A stretch of DNA of 64,000 nucleotides from Teredinibacter turnerae (GTDB lineage: Bacteria; Pseudomonadota; Gammaproteobacteria; Pseudomonadales; Cellvibrionaceae): positions 2,046,001 through 2,110,000 of the forward strand of contig NZ_CP149817.1 in the NCBI RefSeq assembly GCF_037935975.1. The letters run 5' to 3'. A model generated the notes under the pieces. That model saw only the letters and a list, made by a program, of their open reading frames with translations. It ran no database searches and had not been told where the DNA came from. Positions within the stretch are counted from its first letter, which is position 1; every line of letters begins with the position of its first letter. The position numbers and the translations under genes are program-made. Shown piece after piece: positions 30,797 through 40,466 of this stretch.

Positions 30797-33463
30797 TTAT
30801 TGTTCAATTGTTATCGTTTTACTCACGGCACCATTGGCGGAGACATACGACGGCTGACCGCCGCCAACACTCAATGTTAACGGCCCGTGGTAAGCGTGCC
30901 GCACACCCTGGTCATCCACATAACTAAGGTTTTCGCCTGCGATGCTAAATTCGACGGTCTGTGACGTGCCAGGTTCCAGATAAATACGTTTGAATTCCTT
31001 TAATTCCCTCTGTGGCAAGCTTAACCCGGGGACTTTCATCGACACGTAAACCTGCACAACTTCATCGCTGGCCACTTCGCCGCTGTTGCTTACTTGAGCG
31101 GTGATAGCGAGTGGCTCACCTCTTGCCATTGTGGCTGGCGTACTCAACTCACTGTAAGCAAATTGGGTGTAACTCAGACCGTAACCAAATGGGTAGAGCA
31201 CATCCCCCTGGTAGTACTTATAGGTCCGGTTGGTCATGGCATAATCTTTAAAATCGGGTAAATCGTCCAGACCGCGATAGAACGTAATCGGCAAGCGGCC
31301 CGAAGGTGAAACCTCGCCCCACAAAATTCGTGCGAGCGCCGTACCGGTTGCCTCGCCGGGGTAAAACCCCTGTAAAATTGCGTCTACGTTATTATTTGCC
31401 CAGTTGAGAGCAACTGCGCTGCCACTGAAATTCACTAAAACAATGGGTTTGTTAAGTTTTTTAAGCGTTGCCAGCAGCTTGCGTTGTGGCGCGGGCAGGC
31501 GGATATCTGTTCTGTCTCCATGGTCGAAACCTTCGATCTCGACACTCATTTCTTCGCCTTCAAGGTCAGCCGATATTCCGCCGGTAAAGATGATCACATC
31601 GGCTTTTTGCGCGGCGGCTACAGCGTCGGCAAGCAGATTGCGGGAGCTATTCAGCCAACTGACTTTGGCGTAGGCTTCAAGCGGTTGGCCCCAAAAAGCG
31701 TGGACAAATTTTTGGCTGGCTTCGAACGCGTACTCCTGATTAGCGTTGAGGTAGATTCCATCTTCTACTTCCTCGCCATCGATTTTTAATGTCTCGCGAG
31801 TGGAGAACTGATACACGCCTGACTCCTTGGGTATCAGCACGCCGGACCACTCGACAGCGAATTCATCACGCACAGTGTTATCGACGGGGGAGCGCTGCCA
31901 GAAAAAGTCGATGTTGGCGTCGACCCGAGAAAATACCGGCACATCCTCTCGTCCCTCTTTGGCCGATGCATTGTAATAGTTGGCTTGCAAGCCGGGTTTT
32001 AGTGCGCCATCTTCGTCTTTGTGGAAAAAGTGGTCTGCAGAAATAACCTGGTAGTGAGAAAAGGTGTCGCCCGCAAGCGCGGAGCCCGGGGCGTAAAAGA
32101 CATTGTCTTCGCCAAGGTACTGCTGAATACCGTCCAGGGGCGTCACCGGTTTAATTGGATCGCCGAAGTAGTTGCCCACGAGCACTGTCGGATTGGTGGC
32201 GTTAGGCCCGATAATGGCGACCTTACTGGATTTTTTGAGGGGCAGAATGCCGCTGTTCTTGAGCAGTACGAACGACTTCTCGGCGGCTTTCTGGGTGAGC
32301 GCGAGATGGGCTTGTGAGCCGACTACATCCATCGGAATTTTGGAATAGGGGACCTGATCGGCCGGGTCGAACATGCCAAGTTTAAACCGGGTTTTCATCA
32401 GGCGTTTCACGGATTGATCAATCTCGTCCTGTGTAATCATTTCCCGCTGCAATGCAAAGTGCAGGTTGGCGAAAGTGCTCAGGCGGTCGGTACCACAATT
32501 CAGGTCGGTACCACTGCGCACGGCCCACGCCGCTGCGGCCGCTGGTGCCATGACCACGTGGTGCGCTTCGGGGGCATAGAAGTCCGCAATCGCGCCACAG
32601 TCGGAAACCACGTGGCCCTTAAAGCCCCACTTCCCGCGCAGTGTTTCTTTTAGCAGCATATCGTTACCACAGGCTGGCTCGTCATTGACGCGGTTGTAGG
32701 CACACATCACCGATTCCACATCGCCTTCCACTACCGCTTTTTCGAACGCGGGCAGATAGGTTTCGTTTAAATCCTTCGGGCTGGCGATGTAGTTATCTGA
32801 GTGGCGTGACTTTTCTGGGCCGCTGTGTACCGCAAAGTGCTTCGCCATGGCAGCGGTTTTCAGGTACTTCGGATTTTCTCCCTGCAAGCCGTTGATGTAA
32901 GGCAGTGCCAGCTCGCCAGTAAGATAGGGGTCTTCGCCGTAGGTTTCCTGGCCGCGGCCCCAGCGTGGATCGCGGAAGATGTTGATGTTGGGTGACCAGA
33001 AAGTGAGCCCGGTGTAGCGAAAATGCACGCCGTTTTCAACAAAGTAGTGGTGTTTCGCTCGCGCCTCATCGGATACGGCCTCAGCGATATCGAACATGGT
33101 CTCTCTGTCCCACATGGCAGCCATACCAATGGCCTGAGGAAAAACCGTGGCCTTGCCTGCCCGCGCGACACCGTGCAGGGCTTCGTTCCACCAATCGTAT
33201 TCCGCGATACCCAAATGCTCGATAGCAGGTGACTCGTTGTACATTTGAGATATTTTTTCTGCCAGATCCATGCGCGACACCAGATCATCGACGCGGGTGT
33301 CAATATCCAAAGTGGTGTCCATGTACGCGGGTTGCTCATTGGCGGTAGTGTGCTCGCTAACGGGCTTGGGCACCGGGTTGTTATCCGGTGAGCAACCGGC
33401 GAAGAGTAGTGAGGCGAGGGTGAGGCCGAGAAGTGGCACGGGATTCAGGGGGGTTCTGCGCAT
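30797..33463 (-). CDS. GH3 beta-xylosidase lipoprotein with PA14 insert
   Basis: An 888-residue GH3 enzyme, probably releasing xylose from xylo-oligosaccharides. Lipobox LLFAGC with Cys24 predicts membrane anchoring. The N-terminal TIM barrel has GRGQETYGEDPYL, KHFAVHSGPE and the nucleophile aspartate in VVSDCGAI. The second alpha/beta domain (KSFVLLKNSGILPL ... TGGISADLEGEEM) is interrupted by a PA14-like domain at about 470-605 (LQANYYN, SGVLIPKESGVYQFS). A fibronectin-III-like domain ends the protein (FGYGLSYTQF ... QRELKEFKRI). SDC instead of SDW, with EALHGV near the start, is typical of the xylosidase/arabinosidase subgroup. First gene of the operon with GH67. Confidence 0.93.
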   Translation of the reverse strand: MRRTPLNPVPLLGLTLASLLFAGCSPDNNPVPKPVSEHTTANEQPAYMDTTLDIDTRVDDLVSRMDLAEKISQMYNESPAIEHLGIAEYDWWNEALHGVARAGKATVFPQAIGMAAMWDRETMFDIAEAVSDEARAKHHYFVENGVHFRYTGLTFWSPNINIFRDPRWGRGQETYGEDPYLTGELALPYINGLQGENPKYLKTAAMAKHFAVHSGPEKSRHSDNYIASPKDLNETYLPAFEKAVVEGDVESVMCAYNRVNDEPACGNDMLLKETLRGKWGFKGHVVSDCGAIADFYAPEAHHVVMAPAAAAAWAVRSGTDLNCGTDRLSTFANLHFALQREMITQDEIDQSVKRLMKTRFKLGMFDPADQVPYSKIPMDVVGSQAHLALTQKAAEKSFVLLKNSGILPLKKSSKVAIIGPNATNPTVLVGNYFGDPIKPVTPLDGIQQYLGEDNVFYAPGSALAGDTFSHYQVISADHFFHKDEDGALKPGLQANYYNASAKEGREDVPVFSRVDANIDFFWQRSPVDNTVRDEFAVEWSGVLIPKESGVYQFSTRETLKIDGEEVEDGIYLNANQEYAFEASQKFVHAFWGQPLEAYAKVSWLNSSRNLLADAVAAAQKADVIIFTGGISADLEGEEMSVEIEGFDHGDRTDIRLPAPQRKLLATLKKLNKPIVLVNFSGSAVALNWANNNVDAILQGFYPGEATGTALARILWGEVSPSGRLPITFYRGLDDLPDFKDYAMTNRTYKYYQGDVLYPFGYGLSYTQFAYSELSTPATMARGEPLAITAQVSNSGEVASDEVVQVYVSMKVPGLSLPQRELKEFKRIYLEPGTSQTVEFSIAGENLSYVDDQGVRHAYHGPLTLSVGGGQPSYVSANGAVSKTITIEQ

Positions 33464-33510
33464 AGTAAGACCTGCGTTGGCTTGAGTTATTATTCCATAA
33501 GTTCGGGTCG

Positions 33511-33536
33511 GCTCAGTGCTCCTGCGATCACTGAGC
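33511..33536. promoter_or_regulatory. Inverted repeat upstream of the xylan operon, candidate operator
   Basis: gctcagtg (33511-33518) and cactgagc (33529-33536) form a perfect 8-bp inverted repeat around 10 bases, 48 bases before the GH3 start codon. A TAATAA -10-like hexamer lies between it and the gene on the minus strand, without a good -35, which would suit an activator bound at the repeat. Regulation by xylan products is inference. Confidence 0.4.
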
Positions 33537-33706
33537 GTGGCTTCTATGAAACCATGGCGGAGTTACTTCAAAATATGTCATGCCGTTATCGGCGATTTGG
33601 AGCTAAGTATAGCCAAATGCCTGTGGGTGTTGGCGCGTATCTGAGCTTTAACCTGAAGAACTGTCTGTAATTCAACCAATAGGTAACTATTAATGGGAAA
33701 TGACTA

Positions 33707-34327
33707 ATGGGAAAGCACGTCGCGTTTTTTGCCTTTTTAATCACATCCATCACTTTTTTAGGTGCCTGCGCGCAATTGATAACGCCGCACGTTGAGACAG
33801 AGCTGGTGGAGCTTCGCACAGGCGAGTACCGATTGGACCCGGAGCACGCCGCGCTACTGTTTAAGGTCGATCACATGGGGTTGTCGAGTTTTGTCGGCCG
33901 TTTCGAAAAGTTCGATGCAACGCTGGACTTTGTTCCGGACCAGTTGGCTGACAGCCGTCTGGATGCGGTTGTTGATATGGCGAGCATCAATGTAAATAGC
34001 ACTGAATTTGCCGATACGCTGCGGGGTAACGATTGGTTCGCTGTGCAAACCTACCCGCAGGCACATTTCAGCACGACAAGTGTGGCGTCCGTCGAAGGAA
34101 ATATCGTCAAATTCAATGGTGTTCTGGAATTTCTCGGGGTGAAAAAACCGGTGATGATCGAAGTTAATTTTCGCGGTGGCGCAACTAATATGCTGACAGC
34201 GAAATACACCATAGGATTTTCAGCAATAGCCCAGTTTAAACGCTCTGAATTCGGCATGGATAAATATATCCCCGCAGTGGGGGATGATGTCACCATTGAG
34301 GTGTATGCGGAGTTTCAGAGGAATTAG
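33707..34327 (+). CDS. YceI family lipoprotein
   Basis: 206 residues. Signal peptide with lipobox FLGAC (Cys21), then a YceI lipocalin-like domain (EYRLDPEHAALLFKVDHMGLSSFVGRF in part: LDPEHA, HMGLSSFVG; then LRGNDWFAVQTYPQAHF and GVLEFLGVKKPV). YceI proteins bind amphiphilic or isoprenoid molecules such as polyprenyl chains in the periplasm. It is a single-gene unit between the xylan operon (divergent) and a convergent large gene. Confidence 0.88.
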   Translation: MGKHVAFFAFLITSITFLGACAQLITPHVETELVELRTGEYRLDPEHAALLFKVDHMGLSSFVGRFEKFDATLDFVPDQLADSRLDAVVDMASINVNSTEFADTLRGNDWFAVQTYPQAHFSTTSVASVEGNIVKFNGVLEFLGVKKPVMIEVNFRGGATNMLTAKYTIGFSAIAQFKRSEFGMDKYIPAVGDDVTIEVYAEFQRN

Positions 34328-34362
34328 TTGCTCTTGTTCTAAAACTGCGAAAGTGAATTGAC

Positions 34363-34400
34363 AAAAGCCAGCAAATAAAGGACGTATTTGCTGGCTTTTT
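34363..34400. terminator. Bidirectional terminator with a 15-bp perfect stem
   Basis: aaaagccagcaaata (34363-34377) pairs with 34385-34399 around a seven-base loop, with a T run on plus. It separates the convergent YceI gene and the phosphorylase-kinase-like gene. Confidence 0.88.
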
Positions 34401-34446
34401 GTTACTGTCACTCTAAGAATGTAGCGACAAAAAAACAGCGCAAAAA

Positions 34447-37400
34447 TTATTCGTTCTCTTTACCTAAATTTTTTAAATACGTAGGCAAACTGCTGAGAAT
34501 ATAGCCGTTTAGCACCTGCGGGGATTCCTCCAGGAGAAGGTCGATTTTTGCTGTGGCTTTTTGCGTGCTGCTGGAGTTGCTCATATCGGCCGCGCATTCC
34601 AGTATTTCTTCCAGGTTGATTGGGTGCTCGACGCGCTCTTTTGGATGCGCTTCGTGAAATTCTGTTATTGCCAGGAGCACCTCGACGATGGCGCTTCGAA
34701 AATACGGCGGGTGCAATTGGGCCAGTGCGTCGTTAATGAGTTGTGCAAAAATTTCTTCGCCGGGGGTCATCGAACTGCGAACGAATTCGCCTTCGATAAT
34801 GCACGCCGGGTTGTGTGATTCGGCAAAAATAATTTTGGGTGCAATTGCGAGAGTTTGCCATATTTTCTCCAGGAACTCGCGGCTCAAACTGAGAATAAGG
34901 CCGCGCTCGAAGCGCCATTCAAACCAGTCGAGATCCATTGCTTCCACATCGGAGTCGCTCATGTTTTTCGCAGAGAGACTGCGTTTTAAGCCTTTGGCGA
35001 ATACGCTTCGCTGAGAGCTGAAGATATCATAGAGTCGGTCTAACACTGCACTCGGGCTAAGCTGGCCGAGCTCCAGTACAGATTCTTTGTAGTTATCGCT
35101 TTTTACACCGTCGGCGCACAGGTTCAGAAGATTACTCAGCTGTATTGATCGCACCCCTTCGAAAAGCTGTGGGTTGGTGCGTTGCAATATACCGATGGAT
35201 TCCAGCAGTTCCTGGAGCAGGCAGTGGTCGATGGGGTTAATACTGGCTTCGCGCAACGCCTCCACAATCTGGCTATTGTTCAGCGATTGTTCCAGGCCAA
35301 ATTCGCTGCTATCTACAGAGCCAACAATCACAGAGAAGTGACGTGAACTGAGAACCGAAAGGTAGTCGGACAGATCGTCTTTTACCCGGCCCGACAGGGC
35401 GAAAGCGAGCCGGGCAATCAGCCACTGATGGTTTTGTAAGGCGTTGCTGTAAATAGTATTCAGCAGATCGCGGGCGGTAATACGTTTATTGGTATCACTG
35501 GCGGGCTCGTGCAAAGGTCGGTCGGTAAAGTATTCGACGAGTTTATCTGCCTGCGCGAGCTGGCTGCCATCGAGTGCTTGCAGCAGCGCCTGGCTTTGGG
35601 TATTCCATTCGATGGCTGGTGGCGCGTCCACCTCGCGGCTGGTAATGGGCGTCAGGCAAATATCGGGCGCGAGCAGCCAGTTTTCTCTTGAAGCGCGGAA
35701 CGCGAGATTGGCGGAAGCATAACCAATATTCTCGTCTTCCGTCCGCAACTGAAATCCTTGCAGGCACTCGTAGAGCAAGTTGGCGTCGGGCGAGTTACAC
35801 AGGGCTTCGTTGACCATAAAAGTAAAAACGGCAACTTCGGAGTTGAGCCAGTGTTTGCGAATATGCGAGATTTCCTCTCGCACCATGGTCGCTACTCGCG
35901 CGATATCGTGATGCACATAGTCGTCATCGGAATCGCCTTGAATCCACGACAAACATAAAAACTGGTGGTCGTTAATACAATAGGTCTGCGAACTTGCAAG
36001 GCTCAAAAGGCGTCGTCGCGGCCGTCCGGTGAGGTTCAATTTGTGGTTGGCGCCAACTTGTGCGTAGGCCTCCACCAGATGCGGGGCAGAGATAACTTTT
36101 AGCGGGGCGATATCCAGAATGCTTTCGGCAATGACACCGTTATCCGCGAGGATTTTTTTCACATCTTCATTTTCAGCCAGCACCACAAGCGCAACTTGCG
36201 CCTTGGTCATTTGGGTTGTGGTGCTGCGCAATTTTACCGGGTCGAGGTCGTCCGGCTTTAGTAATCCAAGGTCCATTAACCTGCCGGTGTAGTACAGGCT
36301 CTGCGCCCATACCAGCGGTAAATTATCGTTGGCAACGCGGGCCTGGCTTTTGGGATTGCGCTTTTCGGCTTCTATGGCATGCTCGGGTACATAATAGAGT
36401 TCGGGAATTAAGCCGATACCATCCTTCTCGATCATCAGGTTTTGAATTTTCTGATAATAGTGGCGTGCGGTCTGCGTGTTGCCAGTGAACAGGGCGTTTA
36501 GATAGAGATAGCAAAAAAACAAAGGCCATTCGGATTCAATATGCTGGAAGTTGGCCAATTCCGAGTGTTCATAATACAAGCGAGACGGATCTTCGATAAC
36601 GGTTTGGTGGCCGTCCCACAAAAAGCGCTTTAACCCATAAATACCGCCCAGCTTTTTTAGAATCTCATCGCGTGTTTCGGTTGCCAAAATGGAATCGCCA
36701 ACCGCAAACGCAGGGAAGCCAATAATACTGAGTAGTGCCGCGTCCACTTCTTTAGAGAGCGATTCCCGTGGCAGCAGCGCGGCGAGGTTGGTGCGTGCCA
36801 TCGAGAGTGCGTCTGGTACAGAGTGGACAACCGCGCGGGTTGGCCCGCCTTTGTGAAATAAATTCAATCCATCCAATGCCTGTAGTGCTGCTTTGGCCAT
36901 GCCAAGAGAGCTCGCATTAATTTCCGGCTTGCCGTTATTAATTTTATTGCCACGTTCCCATATACCGTAGTCGGGGGTACGAAACGCACTGGCGATGTAG
37001 TAGATAAGATTTTGGACAAAATCGACTTCATCGTAGGTTTGAATAATGCGCAAACCGGACGCTGTCATTTGCCCAATCATTAACAGGTAAATAGATGTGG
37101 CGTCGATCTGCAAATGCCCCCAGGCATCGTCGGCGACAACCGTGAGGCCCGTTGCTGTGTCGTATTTAGCGTGCAGAGCATCAATCGGTTTGAGGGTATG
37201 TTTGAACGCTTCCACCTTGTGGGCTTGGCGCATCATTGATTGCAACAGACCTCGCATTAACTTGATGGTGGCTTGTTCGAGTTCATCCGCCTCTTGGGTT
37301 TCGCCTGCTTTTTTCATGGCCAGGCTGAGAGCCCAGGGTGCGATGATGGAATAGACATTGTCGCGTACCCAGGCATCGGTGTAGTCGCCGTGCGCGTTGA

Positions 37401-37506
37401 CGGAGGTACTGGCTGGGAGCAATCCTGTCACCGGGTTCTGCCGTGACAGGATAACTTGATTGATTTCGTTGTAGAGTTGTTTGAGCTCTTGTTCGCTGTT
37501 TCTCAT
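34447..37506 (-). CDS. GH15-like protein resembling phosphorylase kinase alpha/beta subunits
   Basis: A cytoplasmic 1019-residue protein without signal peptide. The first 450 residues match the GH15 (glucoamylase-like) domain of eukaryotic phosphorylase b kinase regulatory subunits, recognisable from QNPVTGLLPAS, DAWVRDNVYSI, KLMRGLL, DDAWGHLQIDATSIYLL, GQMTASGLRII, YGIWERGNK, NASSLGMAKAALQALD, SKEVDAALLSI and SRLYYEHSEL. The C-terminal half (LEESIGILQ, SPSAVLDRLYDIF, FEWRFERGLILSL, LHPPYFRSAIVEVL) also follows that family's layout. The comparison is from memory of the family, not an alignment. Whether it hydrolyses alpha-glucans or only binds them is unknown. No kinase (gamma subunit) or glycogen phosphorylase gene is adjacent. 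Confidence 0.85.
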   Translation of the reverse strand: MRNSEQELKQLYNEINQVILSRQNPVTGLLPASTSVNAHGDYTDAWVRDNVYSIIAPWALSLAMKKAGETQEADELEQATIKLMRGLLQSMMRQAHKVEAFKHTLKPIDALHAKYDTATGLTVVADDAWGHLQIDATSIYLLMIGQMTASGLRIIQTYDEVDFVQNLIYYIASAFRTPDYGIWERGNKINNGKPEINASSLGMAKAALQALDGLNLFHKGGPTRAVVHSVPDALSMARTNLAALLPRESLSKEVDAALLSIIGFPAFAVGDSILATETRDEILKKLGGIYGLKRFLWDGHQTVIEDPSRLYYEHSELANFQHIESEWPLFFCYLYLNALFTGNTQTARHYYQKIQNLMIEKDGIGLIPELYYVPEHAIEAEKRNPKSQARVANDNLPLVWAQSLYYTGRLMDLGLLKPDDLDPVKLRSTTTQMTKAQVALVVLAENEDVKKILADNGVIAESILDIAPLKVISAPHLVEAYAQVGANHKLNLTGRPRRRLLSLASSQTYCINDHQFLCLSWIQGDSDDDYVHHDIARVATMVREEISHIRKHWLNSEVAVFTFMVNEALCNSPDANLLYECLQGFQLRTEDENIGYASANLAFRASRENWLLAPDICLTPITSREVDAPPAIEWNTQSQALLQALDGSQLAQADKLVEYFTDRPLHEPASDTNKRITARDLLNTIYSNALQNHQWLIARLAFALSGRVKDDLSDYLSVLSSRHFSVIVGSVDSSEFGLEQSLNNSQIVEALREASINPIDHCLLQELLESIGILQRTNPQLFEGVRSIQLSNLLNLCADGVKSDNYKESVLELGQLSPSAVLDRLYDIFSSQRSVFAKGLKRSLSAKNMSDSDVEAMDLDWFEWRFERGLILSLSREFLEKIWQTLAIAPKIIFAESHNPACIIEGEFVRSSMTPGEEIFAQLINDALAQLHPPYFRSAIVEVLLAITEFHEAHPKERVEHPINLEEILECAADMSNSSSTQKATAKIDLLLEESPQVLNGYILSSLPTYLKNLGKENE

Positions 37507-37995
37507 AACTGCGGAGGTTCCACTAAAACGGGGTCATTGTTTTGGGGCCGAGTGGGGATGCGCGCCACATGTTGGCGCAGCCCTAGCCGCACTGGCGGCA
37601 GCGGAAGACGTCGTTTATTAACTGGCTGGTTTACGATGGCGTGTATTCTACGCTACTTGCATACAGTGCGGCGGTTCCTCTTGCAATGTAGAAGGATAGG
37701 GACAGAGTTTCCAGAGCCGTTTCCAGCATTAATCATGCCCAACGACTGCCGCAGTCGCCTGCTGTCTGCGAGCCATTGTGCGCCAGATATTGCCAGGCGG
37801 TTGCTATTGATCCGGCGATTAAATAGATGGTCCTATCTACTTAATCTTAATCGCGCACCTTTGAAATATTGATGAAAATGTGTGAATTTTCTTATATTTC
37901 AAAGGTTTATATTGCCCATCGGGCAGTGGCGGCGCTTCTCTGCCCGCCTGTTAACCTGGCAACCGTTCTGGCGTGAAAAAATACTTTGCCTTTGA
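37507..37995. other. 489-bp intergenic region between two minus-strand genes
   Basis: Upstream of the phosphorylase-kinase-like gene and downstream of cti. It contains a perfect 13-bp inverted repeat (37857-37906), a short gccc/gggc hairpin near 37914-37926 and no gene. A 138-codon plus-strand frame starting at 37456 has no recognisable content. Confidence 0.55.
37857..37906. repeat. Perfect 13-bp inverted repeat with 24-bp spacer
   Basis: acctttgaaatat (37857-37869) pairs with atatttcaaaggt (37894-37906). There is no T run on the minus strand, so it is not a standard terminator for cti. It could be an operator for the downstream phosphorylase-kinase-like gene, although it lies 350 bases from that start. 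Confidence 0.55.
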
Positions 37996-40353
37996 TCAGC
38001 GGTTTTGCAGGCGGTTCAAATCTAGCACACCAAATTCAACTGGATCGAACTCGCGTAGTGCTGCGTGTATTTTATCCAATTCGGGCCAGAAATTAGCGTT
38101 GGTGCGGCGGACACCATACTGGTTCACGAGCTTTGTGTAATCGTCTTTGCTCTTCAACGCGCCAACGGCATCGACAAATTCGGCCAGTTGTTCTACGTCC
38201 AGATCAAAGAATGCAATGGGGTATGCGCCAGTAAACCCGTTGGTTACGGTAACGTCATTCTCTTCGGGAACAAGGTATTTATCTTCCCTGAACATGGACG
38301 TAATGTTCAAGTGCGCGTTGTTACGTAAGAGCGACGCGGCAAAATGCTGCTCCCCGTCATGAATATACAGGTAAGTATTTTCGGGCAGGGCTTCGGTGGT
38401 TTTTCCTTTAATCTTGGCCAGGCGTTGAAGCGCCTTGCGCACCACTTTGTTGTCGATTTTGTCGAGATCGCGACGGCGATTTACCGCATTGCCCAGGCGC
38501 TCTTCCAATAAGCTAAAGAGCTCAACTTTAGGCGTGCTGGAACGGTAGTCGATGTCCGGTTCTACGCGATTGTCCAGGGCCGGGTGTTTTAAATAATCGA
38601 GCACCTCGGGTGATGCCTCGCGATACCAGTTTTGGCGCTCTTGTGCGCGGGTTTCCGACGGCAGCATTAACAGGAAAGTCGATTCGCCATCCATGCGCAG
38701 GAAGTCCATATACAGGCGCGACATCAGCTGGTGGCCAACATTGCCATAGACATCGTAACTGGCAACCAGCAGGTAGTGGATACGCTCTAACAACGAATAG
38801 CCGATAACCCAGGCAGTTTGCGGCGGTGCGCCGACAAGCCCCTGTTCGACGGTGGCGCTATCGAAATGGCGAAAGATGGTTAACGCTGCATTTTTGTTAT
38901 TTCCTTCTCCATCCCAGATCAAGTCCAGTGTAATTGAGCGGTTTTCATCCACCAATTGCTCTTTTAGGAAGGCTTCGCGCGCATTCAGCAGTTTCTTCTG
39001 TTTGTGTGAATAATGGAGCCAGGTGGAGAGTGGTAAATACACATCGCTGTCGGCATTGGGAAGATCGTAATAGTCGGCATTTTCCTGTAAGAACTCCGCG
39101 ACCTTGGCTTCAGAAATAACCTCTGGGTCGACAAAGAATACCCAGAAATGATCCTTGATCACGTTCAGTGCCGCCTGACCGCGACAGACAGGTCCTTTGA
39201 TAAAGTTCATGATTGAAAACTGCGCTTCTTTCAATAAAAACTTATAGCGGGATTTTACGGGCAGTTGCGCGAACGTCAAAAAGGGGTTTTCGATATGTTT
39301 TTTGTCGTAGCCGGGCAGGGTACCGACGGTGTAATTGGTGTTGAAGAAGAGTCCCTGCCAGAATTGCATGCGCTCCGTGTTCAGAGCGTATGGCATGTGG
39401 GTTTTGGCAACGATAGTTTCCTGCTCGCGCACCAAACGGTAGTAAAAATCCTGCGTGCCAGGGTCGTCTATCGGGCGGCGCGTACTCAGTAATTTCACCG
39501 GCTGCCCCGGCGGGGTATGGGAGCGCACAAGTTTAAAAAAAGTTGTTTGGTCCTGCTCGCTAAAGTACAAATGTGCGAGGAACAGGTGTTCATACAAGTA
39601 CCGTGATACCAGCCGGCCTTTGTTGCCGGTGCGGTTGAAAAATGCTTCCCACTCATCGCGCTGGGCCTCCAGCTCTGTATCGAGCGGGCTGAGCGGAGTA
39701 TAGCGGCCGCCTTCCTGCAGCCACTGCGTCAAGGTCGTGAATTCCTTATTTGATAAGCCAGGCAAGCCATAGGGCATGCCCCACTGGGGGTGCTCGTTCG
39801 CAAACGCGTCAAAATTTTCTGCCTGAGGGCAAAACTCATCTCGGTTAATACCAACCGGTACGTCTTTGGTAAGCGGCGTGTCGAGCATTACCGGGTGGTC
39901 AGCCTTTAACTGCAGCATGCGGTACATCACGCTGGCTTCACGATTCGCTTCTGTGGAAGGTTTGAATTCATTTAATACCGGGAAAAAACCACGTTCACGC
40001 CACGCTTCTACGCCGAACGCGTCCTGAAACAACCGCGATGGCGGTGCGGCGGTAAGCCGCTGTGGATGGTAGACCTTGTCTTTACTGGCACCGCGGGCCA
40101 GGCCTTCGGGTGCGGTTAACTTTAACTGGCAGGGTGCGTCGTAGCACGCGTGGCAAACAACGCAGCGGTTATCCAGCACGGGTTTTACGTCGCGCCAGTA
40201 GTCAACCTGGCTTTCGTCAATCGCAATAACTTCTCTGTCTTTTGCCGATGCGTTACCGTAGCGATCAACCAGGTTATTTGTCGTATAAACGGCGCAGGCG
40301 CCCAGTAGCAGAATGGCAGAAACAATAAGTAAACGGCTGGGCTTGAAGGTCAT
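37996..40353 (-). CDS. cti: Fatty acid cis/trans isomerase Cti
   Basis: Periplasmic heme enzyme that converts cis to trans unsaturated fatty acids in phospholipids for rapid membrane stiffening. The 785-residue form starting at 40353 has a leader ending LLGAC (Cys20), which could be a lipobox; known Cti proteins have ordinary cleavable signals. The c-type heme site CVVCH is at 64-68 (DNRCVVCHACYDAPCQLKL in part). The family blocks GMPYGLPGLS, YRLVRE, MNFIKGPVCRGQAALNVI and VGHQLMSRLYMDFLRM follow. The frame is open upstream to 40419, but those 22 residues lack family features. Confidence 0.93.
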   Translation of the reverse strand: MTFKPSRLLIVSAILLLGACAVYTTNNLVDRYGNASAKDREVIAIDESQVDYWRDVKPVLDNRCVVCHACYDAPCQLKLTAPEGLARGASKDKVYHPQRLTAAPPSRLFQDAFGVEAWRERGFFPVLNEFKPSTEANREASVMYRMLQLKADHPVMLDTPLTKDVPVGINRDEFCPQAENFDAFANEHPQWGMPYGLPGLSNKEFTTLTQWLQEGGRYTPLSPLDTELEAQRDEWEAFFNRTGNKGRLVSRYLYEHLFLAHLYFSEQDQTTFFKLVRSHTPPGQPVKLLSTRRPIDDPGTQDFYYRLVREQETIVAKTHMPYALNTERMQFWQGLFFNTNYTVGTLPGYDKKHIENPFLTFAQLPVKSRYKFLLKEAQFSIMNFIKGPVCRGQAALNVIKDHFWVFFVDPEVISEAKVAEFLQENADYYDLPNADSDVYLPLSTWLHYSHKQKKLLNAREAFLKEQLVDENRSITLDLIWDGEGNNKNAALTIFRHFDSATVEQGLVGAPPQTAWVIGYSLLERIHYLLVASYDVYGNVGHQLMSRLYMDFLRMDGESTFLLMLPSETRAQERQNWYREASPEVLDYLKHPALDNRVEPDIDYRSSTPKVELFSLLEERLGNAVNRRRDLDKIDNKVVRKALQRLAKIKGKTTEALPENTYLYIHDGEQHFAASLLRNNAHLNITSMFREDKYLVPEENDVTVTNGFTGAYPIAFFDLDVEQLAEFVDAVGALKSKDDYTKLVNQYGVRRTNANFWPELDKIHAALREFDPVEFGVLDLNRLQNR

Positions 40354-40466
40354 TAAGAGGGCCTGAATAGAATGGATTAAACAGTATAAAGGAATACTAA
40401 AGAGGTTGACTCGCAACAAATGTTTTTTTAGTGCCGCTCAAATGCGGTCGCACGGTAGATTGGATT

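Noticed and set aside
37456-37872. 138-codon frame in the spacer before the phosphorylase-kinase-like gene
   Set aside because: Composition is Arg/Trp/Cys-rich, with no ribosome site and no family; it overlaps the start of the real gene.
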